Shown here: positions 11,087 to 22,599 of the stretch, piece by piece
How the letters are laid out: every line of letters begins with the position of its first letter
How positions within the stretch are numbered: the stretch's first letter is position 1
Assembly: GCA_015698045.1 (NCBI GenBank)
Contig: BLAL01000022.1
Coordinates: 248,001 to 312,000, forward strand
Reading direction: 5' to 3'
Origin: Rhizophagus clarus
Taxonomy: Eukaryota > Glomeromycota > Glomeromycetes > Glomerales > Glomeraceae
Length of the DNA: 64,000 nucleotides
Made by a program: the position numbers and the translations under genes
Notes under the pieces: generated by a model
Database searches by the model: none
What the model saw: only the letters and a program-made list of their open reading frames with translations
Told to the model about the DNA's origin: nothing

Positions 11087-12643
11087 AATCAATAATCTTT
11101 TTTAAATCAAATTTTTTTTTAAAAAAACCTTTTTTTTTTAACCTAATAAGTATAAAAAAGATTTTTATATTTTTTATTTGGAATATTATTATTAATAACT
11201 ACTGTGCATATAACCCCCTAATTTGCTTTATTATAGTTAACATAATAAAATTTTTGGCACAGTATCTTTTTTCAACATATAACACATATGTAAAGTTTAA
11301 AATCAACCAAAATTTATTTAATTGGTTAAATTAACAATTTTTGAATTTATAATTCTGGCCAAAATTTTCTTAATTCTGGCCAAAATTGTAATTCCAGCCT
11401 AAATTTGGTTAAAATTGAAAATTTCAGGTCAAATATAATACTTCATTTATACAAAATAACTTTCAAACTAAATATAGGTAATAAATCTTCTAAATGGTCC
11501 CTAAGTGTTTATTAAAAAATTTTTTCAAATACATTTTGTTTTTCAAGTTGGATCTTAGTTAGAAGTTAATATATTTTTTTCATTAAAAATAAAAAATTAA
11601 TGCAAAAAACTTGTCATTTGTTAATCATAATGAGTATTATAAAAATTTAAATTAAAATAGAAAATATTTTATATCATTATATAACAGGTAAAAAATTAAA
11701 ATGCATAAATCTAAATAATTTTTTAATATAATAAATATAATTTAAATTCATCAAAGAAAATTTTTTTGCTTTTTATTTTATTTATATAATTAAATTGTAA
11801 AATTTTTTTATTATTTTATTAGTTTTAACTGTAAAATAAACTACTCATTAATTTCAAGAATAATTAAATATTAAAAATATTTTTTTTATAATAAAAATCT
11901 AATATTTAAATATGATTGGACAGAAATAAATTAGTTAAAAATAACGAAAATTTTGGATTATTTTTTAGTTAAAAATAAATATATTACCAAAAAATGAGTT
12001 TGATAACGTTATTCTCCTCTTGTTTACTAATCATAAATAAAAATTTGGCATTATTTCATATTAATAAACAGAAAAATATTAATAGATTCAATAATAACTA
12101 AAAATTTAATTGGATAACTAGCACTATTACTTTAATAAAAGTCGTTTCTTTTATAAATTTATAGCTAAAAATAAAATATTTATTATTAGTTAAAAATTTC
12201 TTTTTAAAATTTTATAACACAAAAAGTCTTTTTTTTTCAAAAAAACAGTTTTTTCATATTTATACAAAACCTAATTGAAAAACTGCTCTTATAACCTTAG
12301 AAAATCTTTCTCCTTGTGTAAAATTATATATATTTTTACTATTAACATTATATATTTATCCATACTTTCATAAAGATCTCAAAAAATCGTAATTTTTAAA
12401 TGTAAATTTCACGTATATGCAAAGAAAAAAAATAATTGTAAAAATGGAAAATTAGTTTTAAAAACTGATAAAGCACATGACAATCTATGATATTACTTAA
12501 TTTATATAGGAGTTGCATATTAAAATTGATGGTTAATTATAAAATGAAGTAACTCAATTATAATTACATAAATTTCTTTTAATATGAAAATGATCTATAT
12601 GTTACATGCGTGATGATTGTTAATATTCCTTTTGTTTTTCTTT
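11087..12643. other. AT-rich spacer, no gene recognised
   Basis: Long A/T-rich stretch with scattered TTAGTTAAAAATAAAT-like words (about 11820-12180) that may be an old degenerate tandem array. A frame at 11083-11334 is Phe/Ile/Asn-rich and compositional. Confidence 0.4.
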
Positions 12644-13205
12644 AATGACAGCTCTTATCCTAAATTTTGAATTAGAACTCTGAAATGGCAAATTAGAAGA
12701 AATTAAGTCTTTTTTTATTATAGAAGTATTACTAATATTCCTTTTTCACTTTTTCTTTAAAAATAGCTTCTAGGATGACTTGAAATTCTGAAATAGTAAG
12801 TTAGAAGATGAGTTCAATGTATTTTTTTATTATAAGAACATTACTAATATTCTTTTTTTATTTTTTCTTTAGAAACAGCTTCTGGATGACCTGCAATTCC
12901 AAAATTACAAGTTAAGAAGAAGTTTGATATTTTTTTATTATAGAAGTGTTACTAATATTTTTTTTTTATTTTTTGTTTTTTTAAGAATGGTTTTTAGATA
13001 ATTTGAAATTCTGAAATTATAAATTAAAAAAAAGTTGGTATATTTTTTTATTATAAGAGTATTACTAACATTCTTTTTTTATTTATTTTTTTAAGAATAG
13101 CTTTTAGACAACCTGGAACTTTAAAATTATAAGTTAAAAAGAAATTTGGTATTTTTTTTTTATTATAAAAACATTACTAACATTCCTGTTTATTTTTTTT
13201 TCTTA
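12644..13205 (+). repeat. tandem array of about 110-bp intron-exon-like units
   Basis: About five units, each with a T-rich tract, an AG, a 29-35 nt block of the form CTTCTGGATGACCTGCAATT, and then GTAAGTTAG or a decayed version of it, followed by TTATTATAGAAGTATTACTA. The clearest unit has an acceptor AG at 12765-12766, an exon-like block at 12767-12795 and the donor GTAAGTTAG. Related units lie on the minus strand at 15500-15830. No frame runs through the units. Confidence 0.65.
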
Positions 13206-13218
13206 AAATTAAAAGAAT

Positions 13219-13381
13219 ATATGGGGTCTTTGCAATAGAAAGGTACGAAACTCAAAAAAAAATAAAAATTTAATTAATATTAAATTTACACTTATTTTAG
13301 TATAAAAAACATAATTAGTATATAAAATAAATTTAAAAATTTTTTTGAGTTTCGTACCTTTCTATTGCAAAGACCCCATAT
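13219..13381. mobile_element. foldback MITE, copy 4
   Basis: 163 bp with ends ATATGGGGTCTTTGC and GCAAAGACCCCATAT. It differs from copy 3 (5460-5622) at very few positions. Confidence 0.92.
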
Positions 13382-13466
13382 AAACTTTATTTTGAATTGT
13401 ATATTATAGTAAGTTTTAAATCTTTAAAACTTAATTTTTTTATTCGAAAAAACTTTGAATTAACTG

Positions 13467-14639
13467 TAAAATTCTGCATAGATCAAATTAAATCAGATTT
13501 TATCAAATTTAAATCTAATCTGATGGATTCAGATCTATTAATTTTAAATTTAAATCTGAAATTCAGATATATATTTAAAATCTAAGTCTGATCTGTAAAT
13601 CTAAATTTAAAATCCCAATCTGATTTAAATTTGATTTGTATCTAATCTGAATCTGATCTAAATTGAATTAAATTCAGATTTAAAATAAATATTTAAATAA
13701 TTTAATAAAGAAAAAATGAATTTAATATTTTTTTAAAAATTATTTTAATAAAAAAAATGATTTTTAACTGTTTTTTTAAAATCATTTTAATAAAAAATGA
13801 TTTTTAACAGTTTTTTTAAAATCATTTTAATAAAAAATGATTTTTAACAGTTTTTTTAAAATCATTTTAATAAAAATATAATTTTACATTTTTTAAAATT
13901 ATTTTAATAAAAATATAATTTTATATTTTTTAACTATTTTTTTAAATTATTTTAATGAAAAAATGATTTTACATTTTTTAAAAAAAAATTATTTAGTAAA
14001 AAATGATTTTATATATTTTTTTAAAATTATTTTAATAAAAAAAATAATTTTATGTTTTTTTTTAAAAAGCATTTTAATAGATAAAAAATAATTTTAACAA
14101 TTCTAATTTTGGCATTTTTTTATAAAATATTGTAAAATAACATTGTTTTAGTATATTTAATAAATTACAGTTCTATTCTGAAGTTTTTTTTAAAATTTTA
14201 TAAACTTAAATGCTAGAACTATCTATTTTAACGTTTATTTTTTACAACTTTATATATAAAAAAATATCAGAACTATCTGTTTTAGTATTTTTTTACAATT
14301 TGATATGTAAAAAATATTGGAACTATCTGTTCTAGTATTTCTTTTGCAACTTTATATATATAAAACACCAGAATTATTTATTTTGATATTTTCTTATATA
14401 ATTTTATAAATAAAAACACTTTGAATAAATGGATTTTATACTGATCTAGATCTAGTAAATCTGATCTGAATTCAATTTAACAGATTTAAATTATACAATT
14501 TTAAATCCAAATCTGAACTTCAGATTTAAATTTAGAATTTAAATTTGATTTACAAATTATAATACTATAATCTAATCTAAATTTAACTGAATCAGATCTG
14601 AATTAGATTTAATCAGATTAGATTTTTTGTAAAACCCTA
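13467..14639. mobile_element. hAT-like element with AAATCTGA subterminal repeats and a tandem core
   Basis: The flanks are ATTAACTG (13459-13466) and ACTAACTG (14640-14647), an 8-bp duplication with one difference. The right end reads, inverted, TAGGGTTTTACAAAAAATCT; the left end reads TAAAATTCTGCATAGATCAA, the same sequence with G-to-A changes. About 200 bases at each end are packed with AAATCTGA/TCAGATTT words. The core (13725-14110) is a tandem array of about 50-bp units built on AAAATGATTTTTAACAG. It has no coding capacity. Confidence 0.7.
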
Positions 14640-14738
14640 ACTAACTGTTTCTTCTTTTTTTTGTAGATTTTTTCTTTAGTTTTTATTATAGTTATTTTCT
14701 AAATTATTGATATTCCTTATTATTTTTTAAAAATTTTT

Positions 14739-15348
14739 CAGACATAATCAGATGCAATCAGATATAATAATTCAAAGCTGACTTATAGTGTCAACCAGAA
14801 TTATGAAAAAAAAGAAAATTTTCCAATTTTGCAAAAATCACAAAAAATATTTCTGTGAAATAATGTTTAAAAATGACCTGATCATTTGACCATTCAAATG
14901 ATTTAGCTAATTATTTATCATTATTCATAATTCTTTGATATTTGGTTATTTCAGTCATTTGATTTTGATTGGTTAATATTTTTATTATATGATTTAATCA
15001 AAAATAAATAAAGTAAAACATAATGCAGGCTAGAACTATAGTACTGGCTAACATTACATTCAAATGATTCAGATCATTTGTTATTTGAGCAATAAAATGA
15101 TACATCATTTGTTATTTGTCATTTGAATCATTTATCATTTCAAAAATAGGTATTACCCAAAAAGAAATTTTTTACATGTTAGATTTTCTTTTTTAATAAT
15201 ATCTATTTCATAAAAATATTTTTGTAAAATTAGAAGATTTTCTTTTTTAGAATTGTGTATAACTATATGACTCATAATTCTAACTGGCATTATAATTCAG
15301 CTCAAATTACTGCATCTGACTGCATCTAATTATATCTGACTGTATCTG
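14739..15348. mobile_element. TIR element with about 85-bp inverted ends (610 bp)
   Basis: The left end CAGACATAATCAGATGCAAT, continuing into AATTCAAAGCTGACTTATAG and AGAATTATGA, is matched inverted at the right (CAGATACAGTCAGATATAAT, then AATTTGAGCTGAATTATAAT, AGAATTATGA). Inside these, CATTTGAATGATT-type words form a second inverted layer (14880-14960 versus 15060-15150). Both flanks are A/T tracts (TTAAAAATTTTT-like), so the duplication cannot be measured. It resembles the other hAT-like elements with motif-rich subterminal zones. Confidence 0.6.
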
Positions 15349-15499
15349 AAAATTTTTTTAAAAATAACAGAAGAGGAGATTTAAAAAATAGCTATAAATA
15401 ATGAGTAAATTTTAAAGTGTTTTTTTTTAGAACTTTATTTATTTTTTTATTAAATAATCAGTTTACTAATTAGTTCTTTATTTTTTATAAGTTTTTTTA

Positions 15500-15829
15500 T
15501 TGGTTTCTTAAAAAAAAAAATTAAGTATTAAACTTATTATCTATCACAAGAAATCTTAAAACTCAGATTTTAAAAGTAAAAAAAATTAATATAATTGATT
15601 TCTTAAAATAAAATAAAAAAAATTAACATTCATCATGTTAAAATACCATTTCAAGAATCCATCAAGCAAATCAAGTAAAATATACAAAAAAGTAGATATA
15701 GGAATATTAATAGACAATTTTTTAAATAAAAAAAATAAAAAAAAAAAAAATAAAAACAATCATCATTTCAGAATATCATTCCAAGAAGCTGTCAAATAAA
15801 ACCTATAAAAAAGAATATAAAAAAATATT
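15500..15829 (-). repeat. minus-strand copies of the intron-exon-like unit seen at 12.6 kb
   Basis: Read on the minus strand, blocks such as TATAG then GTTTTATTTGACAGCTTCTT, followed by GGAATGATATTCTGAAATGA, repeat about three times (around 15800, 15650 and 15560). The CAGCTTCTxGGATGA and ATTCTGAAAT words equal those in the plus-strand array at 12644-13205. Confidence 0.45.
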
Positions 15830-16544
15830 AAGAAGCATGTTAAAAATTAGCTGATTTTCTTTAATTAATAATCCTTATCCTTCATCTCCACCTGATTATA
15901 TTTTGATTGGCTAAAAAAATATATAATAATATATATAATTATATTTATATAATTAACTTGGGATCTAGTAATCCAATTTTTGTGAAATTTTTTTTTATTT
16001 TATAGCTTTTATTATGTCCTACAAAACAAAAAAAAATTTTAGTTAAATTGAACCATTAGGTGATTAGATAATTACAAAAAAAAACTATTTTAATATATAA
16101 ATAATAATAATATATTATATATATTCAGGGTTGGGAAGTATACTGTACTGTACTAAGATTTTTTAGTACAGTACACTTTTTTAAAATTTTTTTTTCAAAT
16201 TTGATTTATGTAATTATCTTGGCATTTAATAGTCCAATTTGAATAAACTTTTTTTTATTTTGTAAAGCTCAATAAGATCTATATTAAAACAAAAAAAAAT
16301 TCTTATAAATTAAATTACTAGATATTAAAAAACTAATTAAAAATTTTTGGTTATATTATATATAATAATATAAAATAGTACAAATTAGTACAGTGTACTA
16401 ACTGTATTGTACTAAAATTTTGCTTAGTACACTGTATTTTTTCAACCCTATATATATTATATAATTTATAGCCAATCATAGGAATCTGATTTTTAGATTA
16501 ACCCCACCTCTTTATTAAATCAGCTAATTTCTGGTATACCCCTA
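15830..16544. repeat. probable TIR element, target duplication not found
   Basis: The right end read inverted is TAGGGGTATACCAGAAATTA followed by GCTGATTT. The left end at 15830 is AAGAAGCATGTTAAAAATTA followed by GCTGATTT, the same sequence with transitions. Further in, both sides carry ATTGGCTA. The 8 bases outside the two ends do not match each other, so the boundaries are tentative. The element at 16126-16450 is nested within it. Confidence 0.4.
16126..16450. mobile_element. hAT-type MITE (325 bp), perfect 8-bp duplication
   Basis: TATATATT stands at 16118-16125 and at 16451-16458. The ends are CAGGGTTGGGAAGTATACTG and, inverted, TAGGGTTGAAAAAATACAGT. A YAGGGTTG start with an 8-bp duplication is the textbook hAT signature. 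GTACTGTACT/AGTACAGTAC words fill both subterminal zones. It has no coding capacity. Confidence 0.85.
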
Positions 16545-17499
16545 ACTGTTAATAAATATTTCTTTGAATAAGAAATAAAAAAAAAATAAATGATACCCAA
16601 AGAAACAATATAATATGTTTTAAAGGTGTCTAAAACACTGAAATCTACAAAAACAATAAAAGAAAATTTTGTGTTTTTTAATTTTAAAATCTACCTCAAT
16701 TTAAATCTTATAGAATTTCTAAATGCTGAAGCTTATAAAAATTAAAGAAATGGAAATATTAATATATTTCCCAAAGTATCTTTACTAAAAAATTAATTTA
16801 TCTGTGTTCTAAAATAGTTTAGAAGAAAGTTAATATGTTTATACATCTATTTAAATAAAAAAATATATATATATATTAACCTAGAAAAAATCTGAAAATT
16901 ATAAATAATAAAAGTAGAAGGTTAGTATATGACTATCACACGTCAAATAAGTAAAAATTGGTCAAAAATCAGACTGCCAATATTTTGCTTTATTTGTCTG
17001 ATTTGTGGCTTTTTTCTGCTAATTTTATGGCGTGAAAAGCAAAAAATCAGAATTCCCTTTTTTTGATAAAAAAAATAGAAACACCAATTTTTAAATCTCT
17101 ATACCGATTCTTACAATAAATCATCCAAAATCAGACTGCTGATGGTCAAACAACCAATGCCGTTTCTCTCAAAAAAAATGCCAATTTTAACATACAATAA
17201 TCGTTCAAATAAAAAATGATAATTTTAACACTGACATATATTAATCTTCAAATAGGAATGACGATTTTATTATTGATATAAGCAAATTTCTAATAACTAA
17301 TGCCAGTTTTTATTTCGTACTAACCAGAGTCTCTATTTTCATTTCAATTTTTAATTACGTTTAATATAAACAATTATAGAATATATTATTTATATATAAA
17401 TTTTTTTATTATTTATTACCATATCAATATTACATATTATTGCTATATTATTGTTATTATTACTAATATTATACGATTATTTATGTATAAATGTATTAC
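16545..17499. other. AT-rich spacer with degenerate repeats
   Basis: 16570-16930 contains diverged pieces of the intron-exon-like unit on the minus strand (GTAGAAGGTTAATATATGAC-type words). 16940-17330 contains AAAATCAGACTGCCAAT / AAAAATTGGTCAAAAATCAG words related to the 174-bp tandem repeat at 38258-38785. No gene is seen. Confidence 0.4.
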
Positions 17500-20400
17500 C
17501 TAATGATAAGAAAATATTGAACGCTTCTTAGTCTTTAATGAATGCTTACTAGTATTTGATGAAGTTGACGTTGTACTTCTTTTCTTAATACTATCTAGCA
17601 CAAATAAGTAAAAAGGTTCATCCAAACTATTCTTTCTAGCATTAACAACATCATTATTATTACCGTTGTCATCCTTTTTGATATTGATATCATTATCGTT
17701 ATCTTTATTACCACTATCAACATCATTATCATTATCTTTATTACCACTACCAACATCATTATCGTTATCTTTATTACTACCACCAACATCGTTATCATTA
17801 TCTTTATTACCACTACTAACATCGTTATCGTTATCTTTATTACCACCACTAACATCGTTATCATTATCTTTATTACCACCATCAACATTGTTTTTGTTAT
17901 TACCACCACAAACATTGTTATCATCATCGTTATCACCATCAACATTGCCATCATTATTACCACCACTGACATTGTTATCGCCATCGTTTAGTTTATCATT
18001 ATCATCCTCATCGTCATTATCTTCATCTAATTCTTGTGCAACCCACCTTGAGGAAATCCACCAGCCCAGCATATCTTCATTGGGCTTACTTTTATTATCA
18101 ACAATATCATTTGAGTCGTAACGTTTATGACTTAATCCTGTTCTGATGCTTATCCTGATTAGGGCTCTGATTGATTTGGTTCAGTTCAGTTTTTGCAAAA
18201 ACTGATATCAAACTGAATTGATCAGTATTGGTATTGATGATTACTGAAACTGACCGGTATCAGTATTGATGATTATCAAAACCGATCGATAATTACCAAA
18301 AACTGAACCAATTTACCGATATTAAAAACCATTTTTAGTAAAAAAAACATCGCAAAACTATTTTGGTATTTTTTTACCAAAACAAATTATCTATAAAAAC
18401 GTTTTGCAATATTTTTTACTTAAAGCAACAAAAAAACATAGCGAAATGTTTTTTTATTAAACTAACTGTTAAAAAACGTTTCACAACATTTTTAATTAAA
18501 GCAACAAAAAAAAATGTTGCAAAACGTTTTTTTATTAAAATTAACTCATAAAGACGTTTCGCAACATTTTTATTATAGAGACAAAAAAATGTAGCTAAAC
18601 ATTTTTTTTATTAAATTAACTGATAAAAAACGTTTTGCAACATTTTTTAATTAAAGCAACAAAAAAAATGTAGCGAAACGTTTTTTTATCAAACTAATTG
18701 TTAAAAAATGTTTTGCAACGTTTTTTAACTAAAACAACAAAAAAAACGTTGCGAATATTAAAATTAACTCAAATGTTTTGCAACATATTTTTTTATTAAA
18801 TTAATTGATAAAAAATGTTTCGCAACATTTTTTAATTAAAGCAACAAAAAAAACGTTGCGAAACATTTTTTTATTAAAATTAGCTAATAAAAACGTTGCG
18901 CTACTTTTTTATTAAAGTGATAAAAAAAATGTTGCGAAATGTTTTTTTTTATTAAAATTAACTCATAAAAATGTTTCACAACGTTTTTATTAAAGTGACA
19001 AAAAAACGTTGTAAAATGTTTTTTTTATTAAAATTAACTAACAAAATTTTTCGCAACAGTTTTGTAATTATGTTGACAAAAAACTATTGCAAACGATTTT
19101 TTTTTATCCAATTAACGTTTTGCAATGTTGTTTGTTAAAATGACAAGAAAAAGGTTGTGAATAGTTATTTTTTTATTAGATTAACGAATAAAAATGTTTC
19201 GCAACATTTCTTAATTAAAGTGACAAAACACCACTGCGAAATGGTTTATTTTATCAAAATAACTAATAAAAAATGTTTCACACTATTTTTTTATTATATT
19301 ATTTAGTTAAATCAATTCGGTAATTCAGTTTGGTAAATCGAAAAATCAGTATCAAAACTGCAGTTACTGAAACTGATCAGTAAATTTACCAAAAGTTTCA
19401 GTTCGGTAAACTGTAAAAACTGAAACCACTCTGATATCAAAACTGATCAGCACGGTTCAGTAATTACTGAAACTGATCAGAGCCCTAATCCTGATTTCTT
19501 CCGCCTGGGATAATATTTGTTTAATCTATAAAAATTTGTAGTTTATTATGTATAAATGTTATATTAATTAATTAACTTCACAAGTTTATTATGTATAAAT
19601 GTTATATTAATTAATTAACTTCACAACTTTACATACCCTAGACGATCGCCACTTTTTATTATATACTTTTATTATTGAATTGGTGCTGGCTAATCATTTT
19701 GATCTTATTTTTTTATATATTACGTTTTTCTTTCGCCAATTCTTCATCATCTGATGACCATTCATCTGAATGAAGATCTGACGTATTTAACGCCTTTTTG
19801 CAATCTTTCATATAGGATTCCTAAGTCAAATTCTTAGGATGGCATTCATATAAAAGTTTATCTTGTATCGATATCATATGTTGCAATCCTCTCCTGCGCT
19901 GAAACATCTTCTAATGAAGTACAGTAAATTAAAATCAATTAATTGTGTACATTTTATTTCGAATAATTAAAATTTATACCTGCTCCCTTCTTGAATTCAT
20001 ATATTGCCTTCTAATGTGCTCTTCTGCTCTATTTTCTTGTTTCAATTTCCACATCTCTCAGTGCAATTTATGTAATTGTTTAATGATTTTTAATATTTCA
20101 ACATTATATGCTTGAATGGAAGGGTTTATTGCAGATTTTACTGCCAGCAAAAGCTTCTTGTTCATCACTTTTTTTTGATTGCTGTAAATTTTAGATATGT
20201 TGAATTAAAGCAACAGATTTATATTATTTAAAATATGGACCACTTCATTCTAGTTATTAATAAACAATCATTAAAATGATCAAATATCAATTTATATTTA
20301 ATAAAGATAAATTTTTAATAAAAATGTATATTTACGTAAAGTGTCTTCTTATAATTTTTTGACATGGATGCTAATTCACGTTTTTGTTCCTTTCTCATAA

Positions 20401-20658
20401 AAATAGGTGACAACATTTTATTAAAGTCAGTATCCTTAGATAGATTTTCTAAACGTTGCGTGAGATTTGAGATTGCACCTTTCAAATCCTAGATTTTCTT
20501 ACTTTTAGCGTTACCTATTAAAAGTCAGTAATTAATATAAATCATTTTAGCACGAAAATTTTTACATTTAAACCAAAATAAGCGTATGAGAGCAGCAATA
20601 CCGCTATTTGGGTCCAGAATAGTTGAACTTAATGTTGAAGACATATGAGATGATGTTC
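17500..20658 (-). pseudogene. multi-exon gene with acidic Asn/Asp repeats, interrupted; family unknown
   Basis: Five minus-strand exons can be read: 20576-20658 (GTSSHMSSTLSSTILDPNSG), 20336-20514 (DLKGAISNLTQRLENLSKDT), 19980-20181 (NKKLLLAVKSAINPSIQAYN), 19724-19910 (FQRRRGLQHMISIQDKLLYE, later LHSDEWSSDDEELAKEK) and 17500-18137. Their splice sites are GT...AG. Phase is consistent at three of the four junctions and unresolved between the second and third exons. The last exon encodes about nine 11-residue repeats of the type GNKDNDNDV from a 33-bp minisatellite (17666-17990), then a basic tail. In-frame stops occur in exons 2, 3 and 4 (20489-20491 TAG; TGA in exon 3; 19821-19823 TAG), so the gene is probably dead. 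A hAT-like element sits in the last intron. The first exon is not found. I do not recognise the family. Confidence 0.55.
18160..19487. mobile_element. hAT-like element inside an intron, perfect 8-bp duplication
   Basis: ATCCTGAT lies at 18152-18159 and 19488-19495. The ends are TAGGGCTCTGATTGATTTGG and, inverted, TAGGGCTCTGATCAGTTTCA. Each end carries about 170 bases of AACTGATCAGT / TCAGTTCGGTAA-type words. The core (18310-19290) is a tandem array of about 60-bp units with alternating GTTTTGCAACATTTTT and AAAAATGTTGCGAAAC, so each unit is itself palindromic. It starts 22 bases from the acceptor of the last exon of the surrounding minus-strand gene. It has no coding capacity. Confidence 0.85.
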
Positions 20659-20722
20659 CTATAATTTTTAATATTAAATCAGTATAAGTTATATGAAATA
20701 TAATTAACACTAATTTAAAATA

Positions 20723-22569
20723 GAAGTTATCTAAGTGCCACCCCAGGTGGTATCAGTTTTTCTGCCACCCCTATCACGTAACTTAAAATATAATTTGATT
20801 GGCTAATTTTTAATCAGTTAATTTTTAACTTTAAAATTTTTTTCATAAAAAAAATTTTCGTAAGAATTAAATTTTGATAAAATACAATATAAATACAATA
20901 GTAAAACATCTGAAATAACTTAATAAACTTTAGTAACTTTTTTATTAAAATTTGTAATTTTGTATTGTATCATATATGCTATAGATAAACAATTATTTAT
21001 TTAGTTTACAGTACTAGTAATAAATGACATGAATGACATCTAATAACAAATTACAATAGTAAAGAAAGAGATGTATAATGAAAAGAAGTAAAAGGGATAA
21101 AGTAAAATAAGAAAGAAAATGAGGAACAAAAAGAGAAATCGAGGATGAAGGGATGATGAAAGGAGAGATCAAGGAAGATAATGATGAAAGGAGTGATCAG
21201 GAATAAAAGAATGTTGAAAGGAGTGATCAAGAATGAAAGAGGAATGAAATAAATGATCAAGGACGAGATAGTGATGCAAGGAGCAATCAAAGACAAAAAG
21301 AGAATGAAAAAAAAAGATCAAGGATGAAATAATGACAAAAGAGAAACGATTAAGGATGAAGGGGCACAAAATAACAATCAAGAACGAAATAATGATGAAA
21401 GGGGAGATCAAGAATGAAGAGGGAATGAAAGAAACGAAAATAATGATGAAAGGAGAGATTAAGGATGAAGAGGGAATGAAAGAAATGATTAAGGATAAAA
21501 TAATGATGAAAGGAGCAATTAAGGATAAAAGGGAAATGAAAGAATAAAATAATAATGAAAGGAGAGATCAAGGATGAAGGGGAACAAAAGTAACGATTAA
21601 GGATGAAATAATAATAAAAGGAGAGATCAAGGATGAAGAAGGAACAAATGAAACGATCAAGGACAAAATAATGATGAAAGGAGCGATTAATGATGAAGAA
21701 GGAATGAAAGGAACAATCAAGGATGAAATAATGATGAAAGGAGAGATCAAGGATGAGGGGGAAACAAAAGTAATGATTAATGATAAAATAATAATAAAAG
21801 GAGAGATCAAGGATGAAGAGGAAATAAAAGAAACAATCAAGAACGAAAGAAATGATCAAAGATGAAAGAGAGAACAAAAGGAATGATCAAGAAGGAAAAG
21901 GGAATAAAAGGAACGATAAAGAATGAAAGGGGAAGCAAAAGAAATGAAAGTGAAAGCAAAAGAAATAATAAAAGATGAAAGTAATAATAAAAAGAAATGA
22001 TAAAGGACGAGAGAGAACAAAAAAACAATGAAGGATGAAAGAATTATGAAAAGGTGTGATAAAGAACAAAATAAAAAATGAAAATACCCAAAACAAAATT
22101 AAAATAAAATCGCAAAAAAAGAAAAGCCCAGCCGAAAAAAAAATAAGAAAAGATGGTTAGTTAAAGAAGACAAATCTAAAGATTCAAAGTGTCTTGAACT
22201 TACCATTTACTGGAAACTTGATGACAAAGTCTAAAGCCGTTAACCGTCAAAAAGATTAACCTGCAAAAGAAAGTGTTAACGTTAATTAACAAAAAAAAAA
22301 ATTGACAATGCTGAAAAAGAAACTTACCAGAAGCTTCCAAGCCAAGAAAATAAGCACTTACAAAAAAAAGAACGTTATTTAATGCTGATTTATAATAAAA
22401 AAAAAATGATTTAAAAAAATAAAACATACTGAAAGTAACAAAAGTAAAAAGCGGCAAAAAATTAAAAAAAAATCGCGTACAAAAAAACAAAATAAACAAT
22501 TAATTTAGAATCACGTGATAGGGGTGGCAAAAAATCATGTACCACCCGGGGTGGCACCAACAATTTTTC
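20723..22569 (-). mobile_element. MULE-like TIR element with GAA/GATGA (pyrimidine on minus) array and exon cassettes
   Basis: TTTAAAATA, 9 bp, lies at 20714-20722 and 22570-22578. The inverted ends share GTGCCACCCC, then GGTGGTA, then TGCCACCCCTATCACGT over about 57 bp. The interior 21050-22100 is purine-rich on the plus strand (GGAGAGATCAAGGATGAA-type units of about 30-60 bp), i.e. pyrimidine-rich on the minus strand. Upstream on the minus strand are splice-bounded cassettes: 22204-22260, entered from TTTTGCAG and left by GTAAGTTC, and one ending at 22328 before GTAAGTTT. Long frames across the array are low-complexity and not proteins. No transposase is present. Confidence 0.85.
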
Positions 22570-22599
22570 TTTAAAATAATATTACTTTTTGTTAATGAT

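Noticed and set aside
17666-18121. Plus-strand frame of Ser/Leu/Pro repeats
   Set aside because: It is the complement of the 33-bp minisatellite that codes for Asn/Asp repeats on the minus strand. The minus-strand frame has in-phase upstream exons, the plus-strand one does not.
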